Assembly (NCBI RefSeq): GCF_024436375.1
Contig: NZ_JAFMZM010000002.1
Coordinates: 372,001 to 436,000 of the forward strand
Direction: 5' to 3'
Length of the DNA: 64,000 nt
Source: Nocardioides astragali
GTDB taxonomy: Bacteria; Actinomycetota; Actinomycetes; Propionibacteriales; Nocardioidaceae
Positions 10,265-18,271 of this stretch are shown here, piece by piece; position 1 is the first letter of the stretch; the number at the start of each line of letters is the position of its first letter. Made by a program: the position numbers and the translations under genes. The notes under the pieces were generated by a model. That model was not told the DNA's origin and did no database searches. It worked only from the letters and a program-made list of their open reading frames with translations.

Positions 10265-10310
10265 GCGCGTCCACTTCCCCCTCCCGGCCCGCCTCTGGTG
10301 GGATGGCCCC

Positions 10311-10799
10311 GTGAGCAACGAGCGCGAGGTCCTCACCTACGACCTGTTCGGCACGGCCACCCGGGAGCTGGCGCAGGAGGTGGCGGACTCGGGGTTCGTG
10401 CCCGACATGATCCTCGCGATCGCCCGCGGCGGCCTGGCCCTGGGCATGGGGTTGGGCTACGCGTTGGCCGTGAAGAACCTGTCCGTCATCAACGTGGAGT
10501 TCTACACCGGAGTGGACCAGCGCCTCGACGTGCCGATCATGCTGCCGCCCACCCCGGCCGCGATCGACCTGTCCGGCCTGAAGGTGCTGATCGCCGACGA
10601 CGTCGCCGACACCGGCCGCACCCTCGAGCTCGTGCACGAATTCTGCGAGGGACACGTGGCCGAGGCGCGCACGGTGGTCGTCTACGAGAAGCCCCAGTCG
10701 GTGATCAAGCCCGACTACGCATGGCGTTCCACCGAGCGGTGGGTCGACTTCCCGTGGTCGGTGCTGCCCCCGGTCGTCCCGGGTGCCCTCGCCCACTGA
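10311..10799 (+). CDS. Phosphoribosyltransferase-like protein
   Basis: 162 residues from GTG 10311. VLIADDVADTGRTLELV is the PRPP-binding loop (DDVxDTGxT) of type I phosphoribosyltransferases, and MILAIARGGLALG is the PPi loop region. The C-terminus WRSTERWVDFPWS resembles the xanthine-guanine PRT group. It probably salvages a purine base; the exact base is uncertain. Confidence 0.85.
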   Translation: MSNEREVLTYDLFGTATRELAQEVADSGFVPDMILAIARGGLALGMGLGYALAVKNLSVINVEFYTGVDQRLDVPIMLPPTPAAIDLSGLKVLIADDVADTGRTLELVHEFCEGHVAEARTVVVYEKPQSVIKPDYAWRSTERWVDFPWSVLPPVVPGALAH

Positions 10800-10812
10800 T
10801 GACGACCCCCAG

Positions 10813-11532
10813 ATGACGATGGAGGCCGGCGCCGTGCACGTGGCGGTGACCCACGGCGACCGGACCCTTGCCGGCAGCGTGCGACGGGACGAGTCGTGGG
10901 CCGCTGCCGCGTCCCGCATCGCGGCGACGATCCCGGGTGAGCCGAGGGCGGTCGACCTGTCGGGCGAGACGAAGCACTTCGAGGTCAACCACGACCTGCG
11001 GGTGGCACTTCGGGCGATGACGCGCGGTGACCTGCCCGACGTCGCGCGATGGCGGGCCGAGGCCCACGTGCTGGCCTGGTTCGCGGAGGACGGTCCGCCC
11101 GACCTCCGGTCGGTCACCGAGAAGTACGCCGCCCGCATCGACGGCAGGTCTCCGATCCGGATGTGGGTGGCCGAGGTCAACGGGCGCTCGGTCGGCTTCC
11201 TCCAGGACTACCGCATCCGCGACGTGCCAGGCTTCCCGCTGCTGGTCCCGGACCCCGACACGGTCGGGGTGGACTACGCGATCGGCGAGCCCGAGTGGGT
11301 CGGCCGCGGCTTGGGCGCTCGCGTGCTGTGGGCGTGGATGGCACGCACGCGTCATCGCTTCCCCGGGTCGGCGACCTACTTCGCGGCGCCCGACCACCGC
11401 AACGAGAGCTCGCTGCGGATGCTCGACAAGGCGGGATTCCAGCGCGGCACCTGGTTCGACGAGCCGAAGAGTGACGGCACGACGGCGACCGTGGTCGGCT
11501 GCACCCTGGACGTACGGCGCGTCCTGGGATGA
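10813..11532 (+). CDS. GNAT acetyltransferase, AAC(6')-like
   Basis: 239 residues. After an extension of about 60 residues (a small beta domain, IucB/AAC(6')-type), LRAMTRGDLPDVARW begins the GNAT fold; VGRGLGARVLWAW is the acetyl-CoA pyrophosphate loop, and FAAPDHRNESSLRMLDKAGF is the classic motif B. It acetylates an amine; whether it gives aminoglycoside resistance or acts on a siderophore or other amine cannot be told. ATG 10813 is preferred over an in-frame GTG at 10783, which lies within the previous gene. Confidence 0.82.
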   Translation: MTMEAGAVHVAVTHGDRTLAGSVRRDESWAAAASRIAATIPGEPRAVDLSGETKHFEVNHDLRVALRAMTRGDLPDVARWRAEAHVLAWFAEDGPPDLRSVTEKYAARIDGRSPIRMWVAEVNGRSVGFLQDYRIRDVPGFPLLVPDPDTVGVDYAIGEPEWVGRGLGARVLWAWMARTRHRFPGSATYFAAPDHRNESSLRMLDKAGFQRGTWFDEPKSDGTTATVVGCTLDVRRVLG

Positions 11533-11553
11533 TCGGTGGGCCATGATGTGGCC

Positions 11554-12408
11554 ATGACGACCTCCGCCATCCACGATGCCGTTCGCCTGCCGCCGGGACC
11601 GGTCGACCTGGCATCGGTCGACACCGACGCCGCGCCCGGCTTCGACGGCAAGAAGGCCGACGGCAAGGCGGCTCTCGCCGCCATGGCCGACGAGCTCTCC
11701 GACCTGCAGGAGCGGCTGTGGGCCGAACGCACTGTCGGTTCGGAGCGCAGGGTGCTGCTGGTGCTCCAGGGCATGGACACCAGCGGCAAGGGCGGGGTGC
11801 TGCGCCACACCATCGGGCTGGTCGACCCCCAGGGCGTGCGGATCACCAGCTTCAAGGCACCCACCGACGAGGAGCGCGCCCAGGACTTCCTGTGGCGCAT
11901 CGAGAAGGGCCTCCCGCCGGCGGGCTACATCGGGGTCTTCGACCGCTCGCACTACGAGGACGTCCTCATCGCACGGGTGCGTGCCTTCGCCGAACCGGAG
12001 GAGATCGAGCGCCGCTATGCCGCGATCAACGACTTCGAGGCCCGCCTCAGCAACGAAGGCTTCTCGATCATCAAGTGCATGCTCCACATCAGCGCCGACG
12101 AGCAGAAGGCCCGGCTCGCCGAGCGCCTCGCCAATCCCGAGAAGCACTGGAAGTACAACCCCGGTGACCTCGACGAGCGCGCGCGCTGGTCCGCCTACCG
12201 CCAGGCCTACGAGGTCGCGCTCGAGCGTACGAACACCGACGTCGCGCCGTGGCACGTCATCCCGTCCGACAAGAAGTGGTTTCGCAACCTGGCCGTCGGC
12301 CAGCTCCTCCTGGAGACCCTCCGCGGGCTCGACCTCCAGTGGCCCGAGGCCGACTTCGAGGTCGAGGCGGAGACCGAGCGCCTGGCCCAGGAGGCCCCGG
12401 TCCAGTGA
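11554..12408 (+). CDS. ppk2: Polyphosphate kinase 2 family protein
   Basis: 284 residues. Walker A GMDTSGKGG at residues 73-81, lid residues in KAPTDEERAQDFLWR and Walker B FDRSHYEDVL near residue 129 define the PPK2 fold, which transfers phosphate between polyphosphate and nucleotides. The WKYNPGDLDER and WHVIPSDKKWFRNLAV blocks match the polyphosphate:AMP/ADP phosphotransferase class; which nucleotide is favoured is not decided. CATGAT at 11542-11547 sits 6 nt before ATG 11554, suggesting a leaderless start. Its stop overlaps the next gene (GTGA). Confidence 0.92.
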   Translation: MTTSAIHDAVRLPPGPVDLASVDTDAAPGFDGKKADGKAALAAMADELSDLQERLWAERTVGSERRVLLVLQGMDTSGKGGVLRHTIGLVDPQGVRITSFKAPTDEERAQDFLWRIEKGLPPAGYIGVFDRSHYEDVLIARVRAFAEPEEIERRYAAINDFEARLSNEGFSIIKCMLHISADEQKARLAERLANPEKHWKYNPGDLDERARWSAYRQAYEVALERTNTDVAPWHVIPSDKKWFRNLAVGQLLLETLRGLDLQWPEADFEVEAETERLAQEAPVQ

Positions 12409-13181
12409 TCTCCACCGGACTGCCCGTCGTCACGGTCACGAGGTACGTGACGCCGCTGCGCGAGGGCGGCAGCCTGCCCGGGGTCGTCGAGGCCGACGAC
12501 CTCGGCACCTACGTCTGCAAGTTCCGGGGCGCCGGCCAGGGGGCCAAGGTCCTCGTGGCCGAGGTCATCGTGAGCCACCTCGCCACCCGCCTCGGCCTAC
12601 GCACCCCGCGGCTCGTCGTCCTCGACCTCGATCCGGAGCTGGCACGCTACGAGGCCGACGAGGAGGTGCAGGACCTGCTCAACGCCAGCCCTGGCGCCAA
12701 CCTCGGGATCGACTTCCTCCCCGGGTCCTTCGGCGTCGACGGCCAGGTCTCCGCGGCCGACGACGAGGGCGCGAAGGTGCTCTGGCTGGACGCCTTCGCC
12801 GCCAACGTCGACCGCTCCTGGCGCAACCCCAACCTGCTGCTGTGGCACGGCGACCTCTGGGTGATCGACCACGGCGCCTCGCTCTACTTCCACCACGGGT
12901 GGCGATCGGGGGTCACCGACCCGGCGAGGTTCGCGTCGCAGCCGTGGGACGTGGGCGGCCACGTCTTCGAGGCCTGCGCCCGACGAGCCCGCGAGCTCGA
13001 CGACGAGATCTCGGGAGCCCTCAGCGAGAGCGTGTTCACCGAGATCCTGGCCGAGGTCCCCGACGTGTGGCTCGAGCCGGTGCCGGGCGCCGCGACGCCG
13101 GACGAGCTGCGATCGGCCTACGTCAGCTTCCTCACCGCCCGCCTGGGCACCCGTCAGTGGCTGCCCGGAGGTACGCGATGA
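12405..13181 (+). CDS. HipA-like kinase-fold protein
   Basis: 258 residues from GTG 12405. TYVCKFRGAGQGAKVLVAEVI is the nucleotide-binding strand with a Lys; WLDAFAANVDRSWRNPNLLLWHGDLWVIDHGASL carries the N and D residues of a HipA/PI3-4-kinase-like catalytic loop (NVDR..N and IDHG). It is in the family found next to DUF3037 proteins, as here, where the two genes overlap (ATGA). It lacks a HipB-like HTH partner, so it is not a classical toxin-antitoxin module. The substrate is unknown. Confidence 0.8.
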   Translation: MISTGLPVVTVTRYVTPLREGGSLPGVVEADDLGTYVCKFRGAGQGAKVLVAEVIVSHLATRLGLRTPRLVVLDLDPELARYEADEEVQDLLNASPGANLGIDFLPGSFGVDGQVSAADDEGAKVLWLDAFAANVDRSWRNPNLLLWHGDLWVIDHGASLYFHHGWRSGVTDPARFASQPWDVGGHVFEACARRARELDDEISGALSESVFTEILAEVPDVWLEPVPGAATPDELRSAYVSFLTARLGTRQWLPGGTR

Positions 13182-13555
13182 GGCAGAGCTACCAGTACGT
13201 CGTCCTGCGCTGCGTGCCGCGACCGGACCGCGAGGAGTTCCTCAACGTCGGTGTCGTCCTGCACTGCCAGGCCGCGGACTTCCTCGACGTCGTCTGGAGC
13301 GTGGACGCGAGCCGCCTGCGGGTGCTGGACACCGACCTCGACATCGACCAGGTCTGCGACGCGCTGACGTTCGTCGACCGGGTGTGCCGCGGTGACGAGC
13401 GCGCCGGCGAGGCCGCACGCCAGTCGCTCGGCCAGCGGTTCGGCTTCCTCAAGGCACCCCGCAGCACCGTCCTGCAGCCCGGGCCGGTGCACGGCGGAGT
13501 CACTGAGGACCCAGCCCGCCAGCTCGAGCACCTGCGCGAGCGTCTCGTCGGCTGA
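13178..13555 (+). CDS. DUF3037 family protein
   Basis: 125 residues starting MRQSYQYVVLRCVPRPDREEFLNVGVVL, the hallmark of DUF3037. It is always small and of unknown function, often coupled to a HipA-like kinase gene. ATG 13178 overlaps that gene's stop. The two products probably work together, but there is no experimental basis visible here. Confidence 0.85.
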   Translation: MRQSYQYVVLRCVPRPDREEFLNVGVVLHCQAADFLDVVWSVDASRLRVLDTDLDIDQVCDALTFVDRVCRGDERAGEAARQSLGQRFGFLKAPRSTVLQPGPVHGGVTEDPARQLEHLRERLVG

Positions 13556-13563
13556 CCCGCGCG

Positions 13564-14307
13564 ATGACGTACGTCGGCTCGGTCCGTGCGGCCCTCGCCG
13601 AGGTGGGGGATCCGGACAGGGCGGCTCAGCAGCAGGCGTACATGAAGTCCGAGCTGCCGTTCGTCGGCCTCGGCGCGCCCGCGCTCAAGGCGCTGCTCAG
13701 GCCCCTCCTCGTCGAGCACCGGTTCGTCGACCGAGGCTCGTGGGAGGCCGCGCTCCTCGAGCTGTGGGACGACGCCACCCACCGCGAGGAGTGGTACGCC
13801 GCGCTCGCGCTCCTGCGGCACCGGGCCTATCGGGGCTGGCTCGACCCGGACCTGCTGCCGTTGCTGGAGCATCTCGTTCGCAGCGGTGCCTGGTGGGACG
13901 TCGTCGACGAGATCGCCTCCCATCCGGTCGGCCAGGTCCTCCTGGACCATCGGCCGGACGTCACGCCGCTGATGGACGCGTGGTCGGTCGACGCCGACAG
14001 CCTGTGGATCCGGCGTACGGCGATGCTGGCCCAGCTGCGGCACCGTGAGCGCACCGACAGCGACCTGTTGCGGCGGGTGCTGGTCGCCAACCTGGACGAC
14101 TCAGCGTTCGGCAGGGAGTTCTTCGTCCGGAAGGCTCTCGGCTGGGCGCTGCGCGAGCACGCCAGGACGGATGCGGCGTGGGTCCGCACCTTCGTGCGGA
14201 CCCACGCCGATCGGCTCAGCGGGCTCTCCCGCCGCGAGGCGCTCAAGCACCTGAGTGACGACAGCTCGGCTCAGACGGGGACCAGCTCGACCGCGCCGAC
14301 CGCGTAG
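13564..14307 (+). CDS. DNA alkylation repair protein, AlkD-like
   Basis: 247 residues of HEAT-like helices: YMKSELPFVGLGAPALKALL, SGAWWDVVDEIASHPVG, WIRRTAMLAQLRH and FFVRKALGWALREHARTD. These match AlkC/AlkD-type DNA glycosylases, including the WWDxVD Asp/Trp region that binds the lesion. It should excise alkylated bases. The gene follows DUF3037 by 8 nt and its last 37 nt overlap the convergent chelatase gene. Confidence 0.9.
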   Translation: MTYVGSVRAALAEVGDPDRAAQQQAYMKSELPFVGLGAPALKALLRPLLVEHRFVDRGSWEAALLELWDDATHREEWYAALALLRHRAYRGWLDPDLLPLLEHLVRSGAWWDVVDEIASHPVGQVLLDHRPDVTPLMDAWSVDADSLWIRRTAMLAQLRHRERTDSDLLRRVLVANLDDSAFGREFFVRKALGWALREHARTDAAWVRTFVRTHADRLSGLSRREALKHLSDDSSAQTGTSSTAPTA

Positions 14308-15014
14308 CGAGCCAGGACCGCGCGCGCGACCGCGGGGTGGGCTCCGAGCGGGTCGGAGACCGCCACTGCTCCCGCTTCGATCGCCAGCTCGCTGGCCCGG
14401 TCGGGCAGCTTGCCGGGGGCGAGGAAGAACGACGCGACGGCGACGTGACGCTTGCCCTCGGCGCGGAACGCACGGACGGCCTCGCCCGTGGCCGGCGGTG
14501 CGGCCGAGGCGAAGGCAGCGGTGACGGGCAAGCGGTGGCGGGCGCCCCACGTACGGGCGATGCGGGCCACCGACTGGTTGGCCAGCGGGTCGGACGAGCC
14601 GGCCGCAGCGAGCACCAGGGCGTCCAGCTCGCGCACCCGCGCCTCCTTGAGGGCATCGCGCAGGCGGACGTCGAGCACCTCGAGGAAGGCGGTCTCCATG
14701 CCGAGGATCCGGCTGGCCTGGATCTTGAGCCCCTCGTGGCGCGCCATCGCGGCCGCGATCACCTCGGGTACGTCGACCTTCGCGTGGTAGGCCTCGGTCA
14801 GCAGGAGCGGCACGACGACGATCTCGTCGAAGCCGGCCTTGACCAGTCGGTCGACGACCGTGTCGAACGTCGGCTTGGAGAGGTCGAGGAACGCCGTCTC
14901 GACGCGCAGGTCAGGGCGCAGGGCCTTGACCTCGGCGACCAGCGACTTGATCGTCGCGGCGGAGCGCGGGTCCCGGCTTCCGTGGGCCAGGGCAACCAGA
15001 GCAGGAGCAGCCAT
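14271..15014 (-). CDS. Sirohydrochlorin chelatase (CbiX/SirB type)
   Basis: 247 residues with the duplicated half-domain of CbiX. LVALAHGSRDPRS holds the metal-binding His and TEAYHAKVDVPEVI the second His. It inserts iron (or cobalt) into sirohydrochlorin; beside sir, which needs siroheme, iron is the logical metal. The second half AASSDPLANQ-like region is more diverged. A clear GGAGG lies 8 nt before ATG 15014. It is the last gene of the sulfur unit, separated from cysH by 175 nt of repeats. Confidence 0.88.
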   Translation of the reverse strand: MAAPALVALAHGSRDPRSAATIKSLVAEVKALRPDLRVETAFLDLSKPTFDTVVDRLVKAGFDEIVVVPLLLTEAYHAKVDVPEVIAAAMARHEGLKIQASRILGMETAFLEVLDVRLRDALKEARVRELDALVLAAAGSSDPLANQSVARIARTWGARHRLPVTAAFASAAPPATGEAVRAFRAEGKRHVAVASFFLAPGKLPDRASELAIEAGAVAVSDPLGAHPAVARAVLARYAVGAVELVPV

Positions 15015-15101
15015 CAGGGGTGCCTCCGATCGTGCGTAGTGGTGCGGTGGTGCTTCGGGGGTGCTGCGGGTGCGACGACGTTGTCGCTCGTGCTGGGGGA
15101 A

Positions 15102-15194
15102 AGAACGTCGTGGGGTGACTTCATGTTCGGGGTCCCCGCGGCGTTGTTCGGGGGAGCGCAGCGGAGGAGAAGAACGTCGTGGGGGGACTTCATG
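15102..15194 (-). repeat. Dispersed spacer repeat, two copies after cysH
   Basis: The 24-mer at 15102-15125 recurs at 15171-15194 with one substitution; between them at 15126-15141 is TTCGGGGTCCCCGCGG, which is itself repeated exactly at 16095-16110. Each unit places the stop codon of one gene and a GTCGTGGGG block at one end and GGGGTCCCCG at the other. On the minus strand it contains two short in-frame MKSPHDVL openings, which I regard as fortuitous. Confidence 0.7.
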
Positions 15195-15933
15195 CGTGGA
15201 TCCCGCACTCGGTCTTGGTGGTGCCGGCCCATCGCCCGCTGCGCGGGTCGTCGCCGGGCGCGACCCGGCGGGTGCAGGGCCAGCAGCCGATGCTGGGGTA
15301 GCCGTCGTGCACGAGCGGGTTCACGAGGATCCCGTTGTCGGCGATGTAGCGCTCGACCTGCTCGTCGCTCCAGCGGGCCAGGGGAGACACCTTGACCTTG
15401 CCCTTGCGGGCGTCCCAGCCGACGACGGGCGCGATGACCCGGTTGTGGGTCTCGGCGCGGCGCAGGCCGGTGGCCCACGCGTCGTACTCGGCGAGGGTGT
15501 CGGCGAGCGGCTTGACCTTGCGCAGCGCGCAGCAGAGGTCGGGATCGGTCTTGTAGAGGTCCTTGCCGTGCTCCGCGTCCTGCTCGGCGACCGTCTGGGT
15601 CGGCGTGATGGTGATCAGGTTGACCGGAAGGGTCGCCTCGACGGCGTCGCGGGTCCCGATGGTCTCGATGAAGTGGTAGCCCGTGTCGAGGAAGACGACG
15701 TCGATGCCCGGGGCGACCTTCGAGGCCAGGTGTGCGAGCACCGCGTCGCCCATCGAGGACGTGATCGCGAACCGGTCGCCGAACGTAGCCACGGCCCACT
15801 CGATGATCACCTCGGCGGGAGCGAGCTCGAGCTCGGCGCCGACGTGGGAGACGAGCTCGCGCAGCTCCTCCGGCGTACGTCCGTCGGTGTGGGTGCCCTT
15901 GAAGTCGCGGGCGGCGCGCGTGGAGAGGCTCAT
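15190..15933 (-). CDS. cysH: Phosphoadenylyl/adenylyl-sulfate reductase CysH
   Basis: 247 residues. TSSMGDAVLAHLASKVAP is the PP-loop-type nucleotide site, DTGYHFIETIGTRDAVE follows, and KTECGIHA is the C-terminal catalytic Cys motif. DLCCALRKVKPL and SIGCWPCTRRV supply the four Cys ligands (CC and CxxC) of a [4Fe-4S] cluster, which marks the APS-reducing type. It makes sulfite for the adjacent sulfite reductase. ATG 15933 overlaps the zinc-ribbon stop. Confidence 0.95.
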   Translation of the reverse strand: MSLSTRAARDFKGTHTDGRTPEELRELVSHVGAELELAPAEVIIEWAVATFGDRFAITSSMGDAVLAHLASKVAPGIDVVFLDTGYHFIETIGTRDAVEATLPVNLITITPTQTVAEQDAEHGKDLYKTDPDLCCALRKVKPLADTLAEYDAWATGLRRAETHNRVIAPVVGWDARKGKVKVSPLARWSDEQVERYIADNGILVNPLVHDGYPSIGCWPCTRRVAPGDDPRSGRWAGTTKTECGIHA

Positions 15934-16094
15934 GTCGGTGTTCCTCTCGTGACAGGGGGCCGGATCATGCCGGTCATCTGCACGGTGAAGGCGCGCAGGC
16001 ACGAGCGGCACTCCCAAGCACCCGCGCCCTCTTGGGGGAACAGGTTCTCGTCCCCGCAGAAGGGGCAGTGGAAGGGGACCGCGCGCTCAGTCAT
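15930..16094 (-). CDS. Small zinc-ribbon protein of the sulfur operon
   Basis: 54 residues: MTERAVPFHCPFCGDENLF then WECRSCLRAFTVQMTGMI. Two CxxC knuckles predict a zinc ribbon. A similar small protein sits between sir and cysH in Streptomyces-type operons (from general knowledge of those operons). It overlaps the cysH start by ATGA. Its function is unknown; a structural or chaperone role for the reductases is a guess. Confidence 0.85.
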   Translation of the reverse strand: MTERAVPFHCPFCGDENLFPQEGAGAWECRSCLRAFTVQMTGMIRPPVTRGTPT

Positions 16095-16148
16095 TTCGGG
16101 GTCCCCGCGGGATCGGGAGCGCAGCGAGCGATGTCGTGGGGTGATCAG
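16095..16148 (-). repeat. Dispersed spacer repeat between sir and zinc ribbon
   Basis: Contains TTCGGGGTCCCCGCGG (16095-16110) and GTCGTGGGGTGA nearby, the same modules as at 15102-15194. It spans essentially the whole 54-nt gap from the sir stop to the zinc-ribbon ATG, so it seems to be an inserted repeat used as an intergenic joint. Confidence 0.65.
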
Positions 16149-17867
16149 TCATGCGAGGACCGGCTCCGGCTCGCCGCGAAGGAGCCTCTCGTCGGCGCGG
16201 GCCACCCAGGCCGCGAAGGACTCGCCGTCGGTGCGGTCGGAGAGGTACGCCGAGACGACGGCCGAGACGTAGTCGTCGAGGCCGGCGCTGGTCACCTTGT
16301 GGGCACGCAGCTTGCGGCCCATGGCGGGGTTCAGGCCGAGGGCGCCGCCCAGGTGCACCTGGAAGCCCTCGACCTGCTGGCCGTCGGCGTCCATCACCAG
16401 CTGGCCCTTGAGGCCGATGTCGGCGACCTGGGTGCGCGCGCACGCATTGGGGCAGCCGTTGACGTTGACCGAGATCTGGGTGTCGAGCTCGGGGAAGCGC
16501 TTCTCCAGCTCGGTCACCAGGCGACGCGAGCGCTCCTTGGTGTCGACGATGGCGAGCTTGCAGAACTCGATGCCGGTGCAGGCCATCGTGGCGCGCCGCC
16601 ACGGGCTGGGCCGCGCGGTGAGGCCGATCTTCTCCAGGTCGTCGGCGAAGGCGGCGGTGTCCTCGGCGGCGACGCCGATCACCACCAGCTTCTGGTAGGC
16701 GGTGAGCCGGGCGCCGCGGGCGCCGTACGCGTCCACCAGGTCACCGAGCGCGGACAGCGTGGTGCCGTCGATGCGCCCCACCACGGGTGCGGCCCCGACG
16801 TAGAACCGGCCGTCCTTCTGCTCGTGGATGCCGATGTGGTCGCCCTGGGTCACCGGTGCCTCGGGGGACGGGTTGTCGACGAGAGCCCGGTGGAGGTACT
16901 CGTTCTCCAGGACCTCGCGGAACTTCTCCTTGCCCCAGTCGGCCAGTAGGAACTTGAGCCGGGCCTTGGACCGCAGCCGGCGGTAGCCGTAGTCGCGGAA
17001 GATGCCCGCCACGCCCTCCCAGGCGTCGGCCACCTCGTCGAGCGGGATCCACACGCCGAGCTTGTGGGCCAGCATCGGGTTGGTGGACAGGCCGCCGCCG
17101 ACCCACAGGTCGAACCCGGGGCCGTGCTCGGGGTGGACGGTGCCGACGAAGGACACGTCGTTGACCTCGGGTGCCACGTCGTGGCTCGGGTGCCCGGTGA
17201 GCGCGGTCTTGAACTTGCGCGGGAGGTTGGAGAACTCGGGGTTGCCCAGCGCCCGGCGCTTGATCTCGGCGAGGGCCTCGGAGCCGTCGATGATCTCGTC
17301 CTTGGCGATGCCGGCGACGGGGGAGCCCAGGAAGGGTCGGGGGCTGTCGCCGCAGGCCTCGAGCGTGGTGAGGCCGGCCGACTCGAGGCGCTCCCAGATG
17401 GCCGGGACGCTCTCGATCTCGATCCAGTGGAACTGGATGTTGTTGCGGTCGGTGATGTCGGCGGTGTTGCGTGCGTACTCCGTCGAGCACTCCCCGAGCG
17501 CGCGCAGGGCAGGACCGTCGAGGACCTGGCCGTCGGTGCGCACCCGCATCATGAAGAAGCGGTCGTCGAGCTCCTCCTCCTCGAGCTGGGCGGTCTTGCC
17601 GCCGTCGAAGCCGGGGGCGCGCTGGGTGTAGAGGCCCATCCAGCGGAAGCGTCCACGCAGGTCGGCGGGGTCGATCGAGTCGAAGCCGCGGCGGGAGTAG
17701 GTGTAGAGGATGCGGTCCCGCACGTTGAGCGGGTCGTCGTCCTTCTTGGACTGCTCGTTCTTGTTGAGCGGCTCGGAGTAGCCGAGCGCCCACTGACCCT
17801 CGGCGCGCTTGGGGCGCGGGATCTCGGTGTTCTGGGCGGCCTGGGGCTTGAACCGGAGGTCGGGCAT
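16149..17867 (-). CDS. sir: Ferredoxin-type sulfite reductase
   Basis: 572 residues with the duplicated nitrite/sulfite reductase fold. MACTGIEFCKLAIVDTK (CxxxxxC) and VNVNGCPNACARTQVADIG (CxxxC) are the cluster/siroheme ligands. WIEIESVPAIWERLESAGL and LGSPVAGIAKDEI are further family blocks. It reduces sulfite to sulfide in assimilation. ATG 17867 is chosen; the upstream sequence belongs to the leader/attenuator region. It is followed by the zinc ribbon and cysH. Confidence 0.95.
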   Translation of the reverse strand: MPDLRFKPQAAQNTEIPRPKRAEGQWALGYSEPLNKNEQSKKDDDPLNVRDRILYTYSRRGFDSIDPADLRGRFRWMGLYTQRAPGFDGGKTAQLEEEELDDRFFMMRVRTDGQVLDGPALRALGECSTEYARNTADITDRNNIQFHWIEIESVPAIWERLESAGLTTLEACGDSPRPFLGSPVAGIAKDEIIDGSEALAEIKRRALGNPEFSNLPRKFKTALTGHPSHDVAPEVNDVSFVGTVHPEHGPGFDLWVGGGLSTNPMLAHKLGVWIPLDEVADAWEGVAGIFRDYGYRRLRSKARLKFLLADWGKEKFREVLENEYLHRALVDNPSPEAPVTQGDHIGIHEQKDGRFYVGAAPVVGRIDGTTLSALGDLVDAYGARGARLTAYQKLVVIGVAAEDTAAFADDLEKIGLTARPSPWRRATMACTGIEFCKLAIVDTKERSRRLVTELEKRFPELDTQISVNVNGCPNACARTQVADIGLKGQLVMDADGQQVEGFQVHLGGALGLNPAMGRKLRAHKVTSAGLDDYVSAVVSAYLSDRTDGESFAAWVARADERLLRGEPEPVLA

Positions 17868-17943
17868 GATCAGGAAGATCCTGTTCGCTGAGGAGTGCCG
17901 CGCGCGACGTTGAGCGCGGAAGGGGGGTTGTCTGGGCGGCGTT
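17868..17943 (-). promoter_or_regulatory. Leader-to-sir spacer with possible hairpin
   Basis: On the minus strand CCGCGC (17914-17919) pairs with GCGCGG (17898-17903) around a 10-nt loop. It lies between the leader stop and the sir start and could act in attenuation or translational coupling. No T-run follows, so classic termination is unlikely. Confidence 0.4.
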
Positions 17944-18003
17944 TCAGCGATGCCAACAGGTCGCGCTGCCCACACGCATGAGGTCGACGTGACGTCGAAC
18001 CAC
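17944..18003 (-). CDS. Leader peptide of the sulfur operon
   Basis: Reads VVRRHVDLMRVGSATCWHR then stop, 19 residues from GTG 18003. The HVDLMRVGSA(L/T)C core is the actinobacterial putative leader peptide found upstream of cysteine/sulfur operons (family recognised from memory). A single Cys near the end suits cysteine-tRNA-sensitive ribosome stalling. A longer reading from ATG 18033 is in frame but that ATG overlaps the -35 element, so the GTG at the predicted transcription start is preferred. Confidence 0.85.
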   Translation of the reverse strand: MVRRHVDLMRVGSATCWHR

Positions 18004-18009
18004 GAGGTG

Positions 18010-18038
18010 CGTATGGGTGGCGGGGGTGACCATGTCAA
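18010..18038 (-). promoter_or_regulatory. Promoter of the sulfur operon leader
   Basis: TTGACA at 18038-18033 (perfect -35), 17-nt spacer, CATACG at 18015-18010 (weak -10). The start site would fall 7 nt downstream at 18003, exactly the G of the leader GTG, giving a leaderless transcript. Confidence 0.6.
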
Positions 18039-18271
18039 GAAGTCTCAGGGAGTGGACACCTGTTTCACAAGCCGAAATCTCGTATCTTGGGACGTGACTC
18101 CACTATGTGAGACGACCAGCGCCGGCGCAGGCGAGGTCGGGGCACGTCGTGCGGCGTACGTCACAATGGTCGGCGGCGCTGCTCGCACCCCGTCCGGCAT
18201 CGGTGCCGGCCCGCGTCCAGCGGGACCGTCCCGGCGCGGAGGGCCCCGGAGCGACCTCTAGGCTGTCGCCC
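18039..18271. other. Divergent intergenic region, sulfur operon and glyA
   Basis: Holds the upstream control of both divergent units. TAGGCT at 18259-18264 lies 7 nt before the glyA ATG and may be its -10. CACTATGTG (18101-18109) is a small palindrome. I see no riboswitch. Confidence 0.4.

Noticed and set aside
15014..15799. Minus-strand ORF through the cysH-chelatase spacer repeating MKSPHDVL
   Set aside because: It is an out-of-frame read of cysH; the repeated peptide comes from the DNA repeat.
18039..18271. Riboswitch before glyA
   Set aside because: No glycine, SAM or THF aptamer core could be recognised.
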